Of a DNA stretch of 64,000 bases, positions 1-9,363 are shown in pieces. The first letter of the stretch is position 1. Every line of letters begins with the position of its first letter. Position numbers and translations under genes: made by a program. The DNA is from Paracoccus sp. (in: a-proteobacteria) (GTDB lineage: Bacteria > Pseudomonadota > Alphaproteobacteria > Rhodobacterales > Rhodobacteraceae), in contig NZ_JAUNTO010000011.1 in the NCBI RefSeq assembly GCF_030538655.1, positions 1-64,000 of the forward strand. Reading direction: 5' to 3'. The notes beneath the pieces were generated by a model, which saw only the letters and a program-made list of their open reading frames with translations, ran no database searches and was not told the origin of the DNA.

Positions 1-636
1 ATCGGCAAAACCGCCCGCATATCCCTTCAATAAAAACATCAATGTCAAAAAGCAGCGGAAAAACCTAACCGTCTCGCCAACTTCTTGGCGAAAACAGCCG
101 CATCCCTCCTGATTGTTTGCCCGACGATCTCTCATCGAAGCGGAAGCCCTACCTAAGACCCTTGCAACGTTTCGTCAAGAACTAATCTCAACTTTTTTGC
201 TGCGCCGCGTTTTTTAACTTGGCAGGTCCTTCAGAGCACCGTTCCCGCAGTCTCAGGCTTGCCTGACTTCCGGTTCCGAACCTTGACTGCGTTGCCGCCG
301 TCTCGGTGGAGGGGTATCTAGGCCCGGCGAACCGCCCCGGCAAGAGGAAATTCCCCAAAGCCCTGAAATTTTCGTGCAACCATATATTAAATAACGATTT
401 TTTTGTGACGCCGCCAGCGGGGAATAGCACTGCAAAGCCAGCCATCCTTAGAATCGGGCCGAATCTGCGCTGAGCCTACGAAAAAGGTAGCTGCGATTCT
501 CGATCCAACTCACTGTTAGGCGTTCGAATCGACCGCCGGGACAATTCGGCCTCGTCATGCCGCAGTTATCCCGTCAAACGGGTCACAACCCCTGCGCCCG
601 AAACAGGTCACGACACAAATTGGCAAAAAGGGAATT
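1..636. other. Non-coding, less G+C-rich stretch next to tRNA-Arg
   Basis: No convincing gene is seen here. The short open frames have no recognisable domains and overlap strong inverted repeats. Composition is visibly richer in A and T than the rest of the window, especially 1-200 and 360-410. Hairpins include one near 72-91 (TCGCCAA/TTGGCGA) and the cluster at 247-290 described separately. The stretch lies on the 3' side of a tRNA gene, a common place for integrated elements, but no integrase or direct repeat of the tRNA end is visible in the window. It may carry a structured RNA or the edge of an island; neither is proven. Confidence 0.5.
247..290. other. Three-way-junction-like inverted repeat cluster
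   Basis: GCAGTC (247-252) can pair with GACTGC (285-290). The enclosed segment forms two smaller hairpins, a perfect palindrome TCAGGCTTGCCTGA at 253-266 and GGTTCCGAACC at 272-282. Three nested helices in 44 bases suggest a folded RNA or a protein-binding DNA structure. Further pairing partners are present on either side between about 188 and 350. I do not recognise the family and cannot assign a strand. Confidence 0.35.
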
Positions 637-713
637 TGGCGCACCCGACACGATTCGAACGTGTGGCCTTTGCCTTCGGAGGGCAACGCTCTATCCAGCT
701 GAGCTACGGGTGC
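637..713 (-). tRNA. tRNA-Arg (anticodon CCG)
   Basis: Read on the minus strand, 77 nt fold as a tRNA: acceptor arm GCACCCG pairs with CGGGTGC, a D-arm contains AGCTGGATAGAG, the anticodon stem TTGCC/GGCAA closes the loop CTCCGAA (anticodon CCG, reading CGG), and the T-arm carries GTTCGAATC. A G discriminator and CCA are encoded. It lies 52 bases downstream of the sufS stop on the same strand and could be co-transcribed or have its own promoter. Confidence 0.95.
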
Positions 714-765
714 GTGGCCGTCCAGATAGCAGCCGCAGGACGATTTCGCAATGGTGAAACCGTCC

Positions 766-1977
766 TCAGGCAAAGAGTTCGCGGCAAAAGGTCAGGCCGT
801 CGATCAGCGCGTCTACCTCGGACCGGGTGTTATACATCGCAAAAGAGGCGCGGGCCGATGCGGTGACGCCATAGAACTCCATCAGCGGCATGGCGCAATG
901 GCTGCCGGCGCGCACGGCAATGCCGCGCTTGTCCAGAATCGTGGACAGGTCATGCGCATGGGCACCCTGCATGGTCATGGAAAAGATCGCACCCTTGTCG
1001 GGGGCATCGCCCTGAACCGTCAGCCAGTTCAGCGACCGCAGCCGGTTGCGGGCGTAATCGCGCAGATCGCGTTCATGCGCGGCGATCCGATCCATCCCGA
1101 TGCCCATCAGATAGTCCAGTGCCGCCCCCAGACCGATCTGATTGACGATACCCGGTGTCCCCGCCTCGAATCGCAGCGGCGGATCGGCATAATCCACCGC
1201 CTCGCGCGTCACGGTGCGAATCATGTCGCCGCCCCCCAGAAAGGGCCGCATCTCGGCCTGACGGTCGCGGCTGATCCACATCGCGCCGGACCCCGAAGGC
1301 CCATACAGCTTGTGCCCGGTGATCGCATAGAAATCGACGCCAAGCGCGGCCACATCCACCGGCATATGCACCGCCGCCTGACTGCCGTCGGCCAGCACCG
1401 GCACATCCGTGCCGCGTGCGATCGCCGCCACATCGACCACGGTTCCGGTGACATTCGACATATGCGTGACCGCGATCAGCCGGGTCTTGGGGCCGACCGC
1501 CGCCAGCACCTTTTCGGGCGGCAGGCTGCCATCGGGTTCAGGCTCGACCCATTTCAGCACCCCCCCCTGACGTTCGCGCAGGAAATGCCAGGGCACGATA
1601 TTGGCGTGATGTTCCAGCACCGACAGGACGATCTCGTCCCCCGCCTGCAACCGCGGCGCGGCCCAGGCATAGGACACCAGATTGATCCCCTCGGTCGCGC
1701 CCGAGGTCATGATGATCTCATCCTCATGCGCGGCGTTCAGAAAACGCGCGATGATGCCGCGCACCCGTTCGTAATTTTCGGTCGCAAGGTTCGACAGAAA
1801 ATGCAGCCCGCGATGGACGTTGGCGTATTCGCCCTCATAAGCGCGGGTGATGGCATCGATCACCACCCTCGGCTTTTGCGCGCTGGCGCCGTTGTCCAGA
1901 TACACCAGAGGCCGCCCGTTCACCTGCCGCGACAGGATCGGGAAATCGGCGCGGATACGTTCGATGTCATAGCTCAT
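766..1977 (-). CDS. sufS: SufS-type group II cysteine desulfurase
   Basis: A PLP enzyme that takes sulfur from L-cysteine and passes it as persulfide to the SufBCD scaffold for Fe-S cluster assembly in the cytoplasm. The 403-residue product has the usual SufS length. The PLP lysine is seen in ITGHKLYGP (Lys223) and the catalytic cysteine in RAGSHCAMP (Cys361), the short-loop form typical of SufS rather than IscS. The ATG at 1977 shares an ATGA overlap with the upstream membrane-protein gene, which fixes the start; a longer open frame upstream only shadows that gene. It is the last gene of the SUF run. No sufE or sufU partner is seen nearby, so the sulfur acceptor is unknown. Confidence 0.95.
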   Translation of the reverse strand: MSYDIERIRADFPILSRQVNGRPLVYLDNGASAQKPRVVIDAITRAYEGEYANVHRGLHFLSNLATENYERVRGIIARFLNAAHEDEIIMTSGATEGINLVSYAWAAPRLQAGDEIVLSVLEHHANIVPWHFLRERQGGVLKWVEPEPDGSLPPEKVLAAVGPKTRLIAVTHMSNVTGTVVDVAAIARGTDVPVLADGSQAAVHMPVDVAALGVDFYAITGHKLYGPSGSGAMWISRDRQAEMRPFLGGGDMIRTVTREAVDYADPPLRFEAGTPGIVNQIGLGAALDYLMGIGMDRIAAHERDLRDYARNRLRSLNWLTVQGDAPDKGAIFSMTMQGAHAHDLSTILDKRGIAVRAGSHCAMPLMEFYGVTASARASFAMYNTRSEVDALIDGLTFCRELFA

Positions 1978-2558
1978 GCGGGAACCGGAAGAAGACCAAG
2001 CGAGGACAGAACGACGGCCATCACCATGCCCGCCGCCAGAAACGTCATAATCATGCCAAGCGCCACCTTGGCTGCACTGTCGAATCCGTGCAGCGCCTTG
2101 GTGAACTGCACCATCAGCCAGACAAATATCCCCGCCGCCACCAGCCACATCAGCGAGGCGATGATCGGGAACAGCAACATCAGCACGACCTGCGCGGTCT
2201 GGACCACCAGCAGGATGAACTCGATCCAGGTCATCAGCAGCAGCGCATCAGGGAATGTGCCGGTGCCGCCGAACGACCGGCCGACCGCCGCCATCAGAAA
2301 CGCGGCCAGACTCAGCACCGCGAATTGCACCCCGGCCACCATCAGCGGCTGCGCCACCGCGTCGTTCATGCCGGTATCGACCGACACCGGAAACAGCATC
2401 GAGGCGCCCCAGGTCAGCAGCGCCGACAGACTGACCACCAGCGCCAGCGCCATCCAGCGCGCAGGCATCGGCAGGTTCAGCGACCGCAGCGCCTGCACCG
2501 CGCGCGCCGGGTTACGAAAGGTCAGCAGCGCCAGCGCCTGAAGATCGTCAAATCTCAT
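1974..2558 (-). CDS. Yip1-family integral membrane protein
   Basis: A 194-residue protein with about five hydrophobic segments and a short cytoplasmic N-terminus, resembling bacterial Yip1-domain proteins. Biochemical function is unknown. The ATG at 2558 gives MRFDDLQAL and overlaps the preceding gene by 11 bases; a TTG six codons earlier is possible. Its stop overlaps the sufS start (ATGA), so the two are probably translationally coupled. It sits with another membrane protein between sufD and sufS. This could mean a membrane-linked role in the SUF process or simply operon hitch-hiking. Confidence 0.75.
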   Translation of the reverse strand: MRFDDLQALALLTFRNPARAVQALRSLNLPMPARWMALALVVSLSALLTWGASMLFPVSVDTGMNDAVAQPLMVAGVQFAVLSLAAFLMAAVGRSFGGTGTFPDALLLMTWIEFILLVVQTAQVVLMLLFPIIASLMWLVAAGIFVWLMVQFTKALHGFDSAAKVALGMIMTFLAAGMVMAVVLSSLGLLPVPA

Positions 2559-3066
2559 TGTCCACACGTCCACCAAGGGCGGAAAGACCAGCCCCCCAGA
2601 TCACCAGAAAACCGATGCCCGCAACGGCATGGGCGATGCTCAGCGCCGGGCCGGGGCCGACGAACCCCTGCACCAGCCCGGCCAGCAGCATGGCAGGCAC
2701 AACCGCCAGCAGCGCCCAGAACAAGGCCAGCCGCGAATGGCGGCCATCAACGGGACAACGGGTCATCCGCGACAGCAGCGCCACCAGCGCCGCCAGCCCA
2801 TAGGCCAACAGCGGCATGATGAACATGACCCCCATCAAGGCCCCGCCCATCCGCGCCTCGAACGAAACCGACGGGTCCAGAAACGCATCGCGCGCCCGTG
2901 CGGGCGCCTGCGCGATCAGAAAAAACAGCAGCGCCACCATCAGCACGCCCAGCAGGGTGCGGTCGGGCATATCGGCAAGGCCCCGCACCACACGGCGCGG
3001 CGCCCACCAGCTTTGCACCACACGCGGCACGATGCCGCGCGGTGCCGGGGATGTGCTGGCTGTCAC
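2548..3066 (-). CDS. Small multi-spanning membrane protein, Yip1-like
   Basis: Encodes about 172 residues with four or five likely membrane segments after a basic N-terminal stretch (PRRVVRGLADMPDRTLL). It resembles the next gene in size and topology and may be a diverged partner. The proposed GTG start at 3066 overlaps the sufD stop as GTGA, the coupling style used throughout this operon. An upstream in-frame start at 3093 would overlap sufD by 31 bases and is less likely. No catalytic motif is visible, so function is unknown beyond its place inside the SUF operon. Confidence 0.65.
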   Translation of the reverse strand: MTASTSPAPRGIVPRVVQSWWAPRRVVRGLADMPDRTLLGVLMVALLFFLIAQAPARARDAFLDPSVSFEARMGGALMGVMFIMPLLAYGLAALVALLSRMTRCPVDGRHSRLALFWALLAVVPAMLLAGLVQGFVGPGPALSIAHAVAGIGFLVIWGAGLSALGGRVDNEI

Positions 3067-4400
3067 CGGGTGGCGGCGTGCTGCGTCAGCCACGCCTCCA
3101 GCCGGTCGCTGATCTGGCCGCGCAGGGTGTCGTCCTCGATCTCGTCCAGCGCATCGGCAAGGAAAGACAGCACCAGAAACACAATGGCCCGGTCACGCGG
3201 CACCCCGCGCGAGCGGAGATAGAACATCGCATCCTCATCCAGCGCGCCGGTGGTGGACCCATGGCTGCATTTCACGTCATCGGCATAGATTTCCAGTTCC
3301 GGCTTGGCCAGAAACTGACTGTCCTCGTCCAGCAGCAGGGCTTGGCTGATCTGATAGCCATCGGTCTTTTGCGCGCCGGGGCGCACCAGAATCTTGCCCT
3401 GAAACACGCCGCGCGCGCCGTTCTTCAGCACCTTCTTGAATACCTGACGGCTTTCGCAACGTTCGGCGGCATGGGTGATGAACACGGTGTCGTCGTGGTG
3501 AAAATTCCCCGTCGCCCCATCGCCAAGGGCCGCGCCGGCGATATGGGCCACCGCATCATCGCCCTGAATGTCGATCACGCCTTCCTGCCGCATCAGATCG
3601 CCATTGACCGACAAGGCAAAGCTTTTGAACACGGCTTCACGGGCGACGCGGGCGAACAGATGGCTGATGCCCAGCTTGTGCTGCGCCGCTCGTTTAGAGG
3701 AAATCAGATGCAGCCGCCCGGTTTCGGCCAGATCGGCCTCGATCACGCCATTGCTGCGCGCCCCGGTCTCGCCGGTTTCCAGCAGGGTCAGCTCGGCCCC
3801 CGGTTCGACCCGCACGACATGGTGCCACATCACATCGGCGCCGGGATCGCGGCGGCGGTGCAGAATGTGGATCGGGCGGGCGGGGCGACCAGTGACGCGG
3901 ATCAGCACGCCTTCGGTCGCGCAGGCCGTGTTCAGCGCCGCAAAGGGCCGCGCCACCGGCACCTGCCCGGCCTGTTCCAGCGTGCCGAACAGCCCCGCCG
4001 CCCAGTGACCGGCATCATCCGCCACGGCTGACAGCAGATCGATCTGCACCCCGTCCAGTTCCGGCGCATCCGATGCCGCCGCATCAAAGACGCCATCGAC
4101 AAAGACCAGCCGCAGCCGGTCCAGATCAGAAAACAGCGGTGCATCCGCGCCGTCAGCGTTCGTCGCCAGCGGCGCAGGCACCGCCGAATTGAACCGCGCC
4201 GGATCGGTATAGCGCCAGTATTCATCGCGTGGTTTCGGCAGACCCATGGCGCGCAGCCGGGTCAGCGCATCGGCCCGCGCAGCCGCGGCCAGACGGCCCG
4301 CCGCCGGCACCAGCCCGGCCAGCCGGTCGCCCGATGCCGCCCCGCCCTGCCCCTGCACGGCGGGCGCAACCTCGGCCGTTTTGACGGACACCCCGGCCAT
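3063..4400 (-). CDS. sufD: Fe-S assembly scaffold subunit SufD
   Basis: SufD forms the SufB-SufC-SufD complex that builds and releases Fe-S clusters. The 445-residue protein has the SufBD beta-helix core in its C-terminal two thirds, with typical patterns such as GRPARPIHILHRR, KCSHGSTTGALDEDAMFYL and RGVPRDRA. The conserved Cys/His stretch KCSHGST is the expected SufB-SufD interface region. The N-terminal part is alanine-rich and includes PRDEYWRYTDP, a usual SufD signature. The ATG at 4400 overlaps the sufC stop by one base (TAATG). Confidence 0.95.
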   Translation of the reverse strand: MAGVSVKTAEVAPAVQGQGGAASGDRLAGLVPAAGRLAAAARADALTRLRAMGLPKPRDEYWRYTDPARFNSAVPAPLATNADGADAPLFSDLDRLRLVFVDGVFDAAASDAPELDGVQIDLLSAVADDAGHWAAGLFGTLEQAGQVPVARPFAALNTACATEGVLIRVTGRPARPIHILHRRRDPGADVMWHHVVRVEPGAELTLLETGETGARSNGVIEADLAETGRLHLISSKRAAQHKLGISHLFARVAREAVFKSFALSVNGDLMRQEGVIDIQGDDAVAHIAGAALGDGATGNFHHDDTVFITHAAERCESRQVFKKVLKNGARGVFQGKILVRPGAQKTDGYQISQALLLDEDSQFLAKPELEIYADDVKCSHGSTTGALDEDAMFYLRSRGVPRDRAIVFLVLSFLADALDEIEDDTLRGQISDRLEAWLTQHAATR

Positions 4401-5164
4401 TACTGCGCCTCCGCCAGCAGGTCGGCGTAACCGTTCTGCTCCACCTCAAGCGCCAGTTCGGGACCGCCGGTCTTGATGATCCGGCCATCGGCCATGATAT
4501 GCACGACATCGGGTTTGATGTGATCCAGCAGGCGCTGATAATGGGTGATGACCAGAAACGCGCGATCGGGCGAACGCAGCGCGTTCACGCCATCAGACAC
4601 CAGCCGCATCGCATCGACATCAAGCCCGGAATCCGTTTCATCCATGATGCACATGCGCGGTTCCAGCATGGCCATCTGCAAGATTTCGTTGCGTTTTTTC
4701 TCGCCGCCGGAAAAGCCGACATTGACCGGGCGTTTCAGCATATCCGCGTCGATCTGCAAATCCTTGGCCTTGGCCCGCACGATTTTCAGAAACTCGCCCG
4801 CCGACAATTCATCCTGCCCCCGCGCCTTGCGCTGCGCGTTCACAGCCGTGCGCAGAAAGGTCATATTGCCGACGCCGGGAATTTCGACCGGATATTGAAA
4901 CGCCAGAAACAGCCCGGCGGCGGCGCGCTCTTCGGGGTCCATCTCCAGCAGGTCGGTGCCGTCCATCGTGGCGCTGCCTTCGGTCACTTCATAACCATCG
5001 CGGCCCGACAGCACATAGGACAACGTGGACTTGCCCGAGCCGTTCGGCCCCATGATCGCATGGACCTCACCAGCGGGCACCTCAAGCGTCAGACCTTTCA
5101 GGATCTGCTTGTCCTCGTCTTCCAGCTTGACGTGCAGGTTGTTGATTTTCAGCATGTTTGTCAT
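4400..5164 (-). CDS. sufC: SufC ATPase of the SUF Fe-S assembly complex
   Basis: A cytoplasmic ABC-type ATPase that drives SufBCD rearrangement, not a transporter. The 254-residue protein shows Walker A GPNGSGKST (residues 39-47), an ABC signature FSGGEKKRNEILQ and Walker B CIMDETDSGLD, all characteristic of SufC. It lies between the small exported-protein gene (7-base gap) and sufD (1-base overlap). Start is the ATG at 5164; a second ATG three codons later is also possible. Confidence 0.97.
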   Translation of the reverse strand: MTNMLKINNLHVKLEDEDKQILKGLTLEVPAGEVHAIMGPNGSGKSTLSYVLSGRDGYEVTEGSATMDGTDLLEMDPEERAAAGLFLAFQYPVEIPGVGNMTFLRTAVNAQRKARGQDELSAGEFLKIVRAKAKDLQIDADMLKRPVNVGFSGGEKKRNEILQMAMLEPRMCIMDETDSGLDVDAMRLVSDGVNALRSPDRAFLVITHYQRLLDHIKPDVVHIMADGRIIKTGGPELALEVEQNGYADLLAEAQ

Positions 5165-5170
5165 CTCACA

Positions 5171-5548
5171 TCAGCAGCTAGTCGTGCGTGTTTCAGAAAG
5201 TAGGAATTGATCATCAGGTAGGAAGCGTTCTTCTGTCTCCTGATCGATCCCACAAAAGACGCGCCCTTCGTCCCATCCCGTTACCAAATCAGTGTTCGTA
5301 CTAATTTGTACGCGAACCGGTGCGCACGGCGTGTTTCGCCATATCCATTCCTCAATGGGATCATCTGCTAGTTCGCTGTCTTCGCCTTGCTTGTAAATCC
5401 AGCCTGGATCGCCAAGGAGAGATACTACCTCACAGCGAGTAGTGTTCAGGGAGAGCCATCCAGCCTGTTTGGAAAGGTCGGTTTGCGGCTCCAACGCGAG
5501 GCCTGCTCCCGGAAGCAAAATGCCAGCAAAGAAGATACTGCGCATCAT
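5171..5548 (-). CDS. Small exported protein of unknown function between sufB and sufC
   Basis: A 125-residue protein starting MMRSIFFAG at 5548, where ATGA overlaps the sufB stop; the second ATG (5545) is equally possible. The first 18 residues look like a signal peptide ending near GLALEP, predicting a periplasmic product. The mature part has four cysteines (Cys39, 75, 99, 125) and a tryptophan/acid-rich centre ([10 protein letters not shown]), compatible with two disulfides. No family is recognised. An exported protein between two cytoplasmic Fe-S assembly subunits is out of place. Codon use looks less G+C-biased than sufB or sufC, hinting at later insertion. The start is chosen for the coupling; a longer frame reading into sufB is a shadow. 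Confidence 0.7.
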   Translation of the reverse strand: MMRSIFFAGILLPGAGLALEPQTDLSKQAGWLSLNTTRCEVVSLLGDPGWIYKQGEDSELADDPIEEWIWRNTPCAPVRVQISTNTDLVTGWDEGRVFCGIDQETEERFLPDDQFLLSETRTTSC

Positions 5549-7062
5549 CCCACCGATCCTTCCAGCGAGATGGCCACTAAAGACTGGGCCTCCATCGCAA
5601 ATTCCATCGGCAGGGCCTGCAAAACCTCGCGGCAGAAGCCGTTGACGACCAAGGCCACGGCCTCTTCCTCGTCCATGCCGCGCTGGCGGCAATAGAACAG
5701 TTGGTCGTCATCGACCTTGCTTGTCGTCGCCTCGTGTTCGACGCGGCTGGAGGTGTTCTTGACCTCGATATAAGGCACGGTATGCGCGCCGCATTTGTCG
5801 CCGATCAGCAGGCTGTCGCATTGGGTATAGTTACGGCTGTTCTTGGCGCGCGGGTGCATGGTCACCAGCCCGCGATAGGTGTTCTGCGCAAAGCCCGCCG
5901 AAATCCCCTTGGACACGATCCGCGACCGGGTGTTCTTGCCCAGATGGATCATCTTGGTGCCGGTATCGGCCTGCTGGTGATTGTTGGCGATGGCGATGGA
6001 ATAGAACTCGCCGCTGCTGTCGTCACCGCGCAGGATGCAGGACGGGTATTTCCACGTGATCGCGCTGCCGGTTTCGACCTGAGTCCACATCACCTTGGCC
6101 CGCGCCTCGCGGCAATCGGCGCGTTTGGTGACAAAGTTATAGACGCCGCCCTTGCCATCCTCGTCGCCGGGGAACCAGTTCTGGACGGTGGAATATTTTA
6201 CCTCGGCATCCTCAAGGATGACGATTTCCACCACTGCGGCGTGCAGCTGATTGGTGTCGCGTTTCGGCGCGGTGCAGCCTTCCAGATAGGACACATAGGC
6301 GCCGCGATCGCAGATAATCAGCGTGCGTTCAAACTGCCCGGTGTTTTCGGCGTTGATGCGGAAATAGGTGGACAGTTCCATCGGGCAGCGCACGCCGGGC
6401 GGGACGTAAACGAACGACCCGTCACTGAACACGGCGCTGTTCAGCGTGGCAAAGAAATTGTCCGACTGCGGCACCACCGAACCCAGATATTTCTGCACCA
6501 GTTCGGGATGCTCGCGGATCGCCTCGGAGATGGAACAAAAGATCACCCCGGCCTTGGCCAGTTCATCCTTGAAAGTCGTGCCAACGCTGACCGAATCGAA
6601 CACCGCATCGACGGCGACCTTGCGCCCTTCGGCGGGCGCGCCCTCGGCCCCCTCGACGCCCGCCAGGATCATCTGTTCCTTCAGCGGGATGCCCAGCTTT
6701 TCATAGGTGGCCAGCAGTTTGGGGTCCACCTCGTCCAGCGATTTCGGCTTGACTTCCATCGACTTGGGACGGGCATAATAATACTGATCCTGATAGTCGA
6801 TTTCAGGATAGTTCAGCATCGCCCATTTCGGTTCCACCATCGTGACCCAGCGGCGGAACGCGGCCAGACGCCAGTCCAGCATCCATTCCGGTTCGCCATT
6901 CTTTTCCGAGATCAGCCGGACGATGTCTTCGTTAATGCCCTTGGGGGCATATTCCATCTCGATCTCGGTATCCCAGCCGTATTTATAGCTGCCCATATTG
7001 GCAACGGTTTCGACCGTTTCACGGTCAACGCCCTCGCGCACATCCAGATCGGTATCAGCCAT
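5545..7062 (-). CDS. sufB: Fe-S assembly scaffold protein SufB
   Basis: Core scaffold on which Fe-S clusters form in the SufBC2D complex. The 505-residue product matches alphaproteobacterial SufB in length and motifs, including [49 protein letters not shown] and the C-terminal [16 protein letters not shown]. The ATG at 7062 is preceded by an AAAGGAAA ribosome-binding site. A 25-base gap separates it from the NifS-like gene upstream. Confidence 0.97.
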   Translation of the reverse strand: MADTDLDVREGVDRETVETVANMGSYKYGWDTEIEMEYAPKGINEDIVRLISEKNGEPEWMLDWRLAAFRRWVTMVEPKWAMLNYPEIDYQDQYYYARPKSMEVKPKSLDEVDPKLLATYEKLGIPLKEQMILAGVEGAEGAPAEGRKVAVDAVFDSVSVGTTFKDELAKAGVIFCSISEAIREHPELVQKYLGSVVPQSDNFFATLNSAVFSDGSFVYVPPGVRCPMELSTYFRINAENTGQFERTLIICDRGAYVSYLEGCTAPKRDTNQLHAAVVEIVILEDAEVKYSTVQNWFPGDEDGKGGVYNFVTKRADCREARAKVMWTQVETGSAITWKYPSCILRGDDSSGEFYSIAIANNHQQADTGTKMIHLGKNTRSRIVSKGISAGFAQNTYRGLVTMHPRAKNSRNYTQCDSLLIGDKCGAHTVPYIEVKNTSSRVEHEATTSKVDDDQLFYCRQRGMDEEEAVALVVNGFCREVLQALPMEFAMEAQSLVAISLEGSVG

Positions 7063-7087
7063 CGTATCGTTTCCTTTCGGCGGGCTG

Positions 7088-8134
7088 TTACCCCCGGCCA
7101 TTCCTGTCGCGCCAGCGTGAATACGCTTTTTCCCAGGCATCGGCAAATCGGTTCACCTGATCCGCCGCCAAAGCCGGACTTATCGAAACGCGGATCGCCG
7201 ATGAGGCGGTCTGATCGTCAAACCCCATCGCCTGCAAGCTGCCGCTGGCGCGAACCTTGCCCGATGAACAGGCCGACCCCGCCGACACGGCAAAACCCGC
7301 AAGATCCATCTGCATGACCTGCGTTTCGCCCTTCCAGCCTGATGTAAGAAGGCAGGACGTGTTCGGCAAGCGCGGACTGCCCTTTCCGGCCACGATCAGT
7401 TCAGGCGCGACCGCCGTCAGCCGCGATTCCAGCGCATCGCGCAGGGCGGCGACCTGATCCCAGACACCGGCGGCCAGATCGCGCTGCGCGGCCTCGGCGG
7501 CGGCGGCGAATCCCATGATGCCGATCAGGTTTTCGGTGCCTGCACGCCGCCCCTGTTCCTGCCCACCGCCGCGCAGAATCGCCGGCAGGTCGGTGCCTTT
7601 CTTCAGGATCAGCGCGCCAACCCCCCTTGGCCCGCCCAGCTTATGCGCACTGACAAAGCCGCAGGTGACGCCCAGCCAGTTAAAGGCCATCGGAATCTTG
7701 CCAAACGCCTGCGTCAGATCGCTGGCCCACAGCCCGTCCGGCAGATCCTGAATCACCCCGGTTTCATTGCTGGCCAGTTGCAGCGTCGATTGCGCCGGAT
7801 CATCCACCGTCACACGGCCGTCGCGATCCACTGTCAGCCGTTGATCGCACCAGACCTTGACCGCCGAATGCTCCACCGGCGCACAGGCAATGCCGCGCCC
7901 GGCCAAGGCCATCGCCGCCGCCTCGGTCGTGCCGGATGTAAAGACCACATCCGCCCCCTCGGCCCCAAGTGCTGCGGCCAGCCGTTCCCGCGCGCCTTCC
8001 AGCGCCATCTTGGCCGCCCGCCCCTCGGCATGGACCGAGGACGGGTTCCCCGCCACATCCATCGCCGCGATCATCGCCGCCCGCGCCTCGTCCCGCAGCG
8101 GGGTGGTGGCGTTCCAATCCAGATAGGCCCTCAT
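7088..8134 (-). CDS. NifS/IscS-like cysteine desulfurase (second one in this operon)
   Basis: A PLP-dependent class V aminotransferase-fold protein of 348 residues, shorter than E. coli IscS. The PLP lysine is in [10 protein letters not shown] (Lys165), the sulfur-carrying cysteine in [10 protein letters not shown] (Cys289), and GRRAGTEN is the usual phosphate-binding motif. The cysteine loop is of the group I (NifS/IscS) kind, unlike SufS at the other end of the run, so the operon encodes two types of desulfurase. The ATG at 8134 overlaps the coaBC stop (ATGA). It may supply sulfur to SufB or to another acceptor such as thio-modified tRNA. Confidence 0.9.
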   Translation of the reverse strand: MRAYLDWNATTPLRDEARAAMIAAMDVAGNPSSVHAEGRAAKMALEGARERLAAALGAEGADVVFTSGTTEAAAMALAGRGIACAPVEHSAVKVWCDQRLTVDRDGRVTVDDPAQSTLQLASNETGVIQDLPDGLWASDLTQAFGKIPMAFNWLGVTCGFVSAHKLGGPRGVGALILKKGTDLPAILRGGGQEQGRRAGTENLIGIMGFAAAAEAAQRDLAAGVWDQVAALRDALESRLTAVAPELIVAGKGSPRLPNTSCLLTSGWKGETQVMQMDLAGFAVSAGSACSSGKVRASGSLQAMGFDDQTASSAIRVSISPALAADQVNRFADAWEKAYSRWRDRNGRG

Positions 8135-9363
8135 GCCAGCGCCTCGGCGATGCGGCTGGCCAGAATGCGCGCGACCGCATCCTTGCCCATGCGCGGCCAT
8201 TCCTCGGCCTCGTCGGCGGTAATCAGCGTCACGCTGTTTTCCGTCCCGCCCATGATACCGGTGGCCGGGCTGACATCATTGGCCACGATCCAGTCACAGC
8301 CCTTGCGCGCCCGCTTGGCGGTGGCATGGGCGATCACGTCATGCGTTTCGGCGGCAAAGCCCACCACCAGACGCGGCCGCCCGGCCCCCAATTGACTGAC
8401 CCAGGCCAGAATGTCAGGGTTTTCGGTAAATTCCAGCACCGGCAACTGGCCCGAGCCGTCCTTCTTGATCTTTTGCCCGCTGGCATTGGCTACGCGCCAA
8501 TCGGCCACTGCCGCCGCCATCACTGCCGCATCGGCGGGCAGCGCCGTCTCGACCGCCTCGCGCATCTGCATCGCCGTTTCCACTCGGATCACCTCAACCC
8601 CATCCGGCGGCGGCACATCGGCGGGGCCGGTGACAAAGCTGACCTTCGCCCCCAGATCGCGCAGCGCCATCGCAATCGCCGTCCCCTGCGCCCCGCTGGA
8701 CCGATTGGCGATATAGCGCACCGGGTCAATCGGCTCATGCGTGGGGCCAGAGGTGACGATGACATGCCGCCCGGCCAAAGGTCCCGCCGCGACCTTGGCT
8801 TCGGGCAACAGTTTCAGCGGGCCATCGCCCAGATGATCGCGGATCGCGCCCATAATGGCCTCTGGCTCGGCCATGCGGCCGGTGCCGAACTCGCCACAGG
8901 CCATCTCGCCATCGTCAGGACCAGCCATCAGCACACCGTCACGGCGCAGCATCGCCAGATTGCGCTGCGTCGCCGGGTGGTGCCACATCCGCACATTCAT
9001 CGCAGGCGCGATCAGCACCGGCTTGTCGGTGGCCAGCAGCAGGGTCGAGGCCAGATCATCCGCCGCCCCCGTGGCCATCTTGGCCATCAGATCGGCGGTG
9101 GCCGGGGCGACCACCACCAGATCGGCATTGCGCGACAACTGGATATGGCCGATCTCGGCCTCGCGGCTGGCGTCGAACAGATCGGTCTGACATGCCTCGC
9201 CCGCCAGCACCGAAAGGGTCATCGGCGTGATGAATTCCGCCCCCGCCCGCGTCAGAACCGGGCTGACGGCCACACCCGCCTTGCGCAGCAACCGGATCAG
9301 CGCCGGAGCCTTGGCCGCGGCAATCCCGCCGCCCACGATCAAAAGCACACGCCGCCCGTTCAT
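8131..9363 (-). CDS. coaBC: Bifunctional phosphopantothenoylcysteine decarboxylase/synthetase
   Basis: Joins 4'-phosphopantothenate to cysteine and decarboxylates the product to 4'-phosphopantetheine in CoA synthesis. The 410-residue protein has an N-terminal flavodoxin-like CoaC domain (start GGGIAAAK; active-site motifs include PAMNVRMW and a cysteine in EMACGEFGTGR) and a C-terminal CoaB domain (SGPTHEPIDPVRYIANRSSG; KIKK; FAAET). The ATG at 9363 is the natural CoaC start; the reading frame stays open upstream but that part is non-coding. It is the first gene of the run continuing into nifS-like and suf genes. Confidence 0.95.
   Translation of the reverse strand: MNGRRVLLIVGGGIAAAKAPALIRLLRKAGVAVSPVLTRAGAEFITPMTLSVLAGEACQTDLFDASREAEIGHIQLSRNADLVVVAPATADLMAKMATGAADDLASTLLLATDKPVLIAPAMNVRMWHHPATQRNLAMLRRDGVLMAGPDDGEMACGEFGTGRMAEPEAIMGAIRDHLGDGPLKLLPEAKVAAGPLAGRHVIVTSGPTHEPIDPVRYIANRSSGAQGTAIAMALRDLGAKVSFVTGPADVPPPDGVEVIRVETAMQMREAVETALPADAAVMAAAVADWRVANASGQKIKKDGSGQLPVLEFTENPDILAWVSQLGAGRPRLVVGFAAETHDVIAHATAKRARKGCDWIVANDVSPATGIMGGTENSVTLITADEAEEWPRMGKDAVARILASRIAEALA

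Noticed and set aside
188..445. 85-codon minus-strand frame
   Set aside because: It runs through strong hairpins and low-complexity sequence with no domain or ribosome-binding site.
481..545. Possible second tRNA because of GTTCGAATC at 522-530
   Set aside because: The T-stem has mismatches and no acceptor or anticodon arm can be formed; the similarity is to the T-loop only.
1..636. Permuted two-piece tmRNA
   Set aside because: No CCA-ended acceptor piece and no tag-peptide frame were found.
751..2541. Long plus-strand open frame opposite sufS and the membrane gene
   Set aside because: Its translation is Arg/His/Gln-rich without domains and lies opposite clear genes; such frames are usual in G+C-rich DNA. 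The same holds for 13006-15180 and similar.
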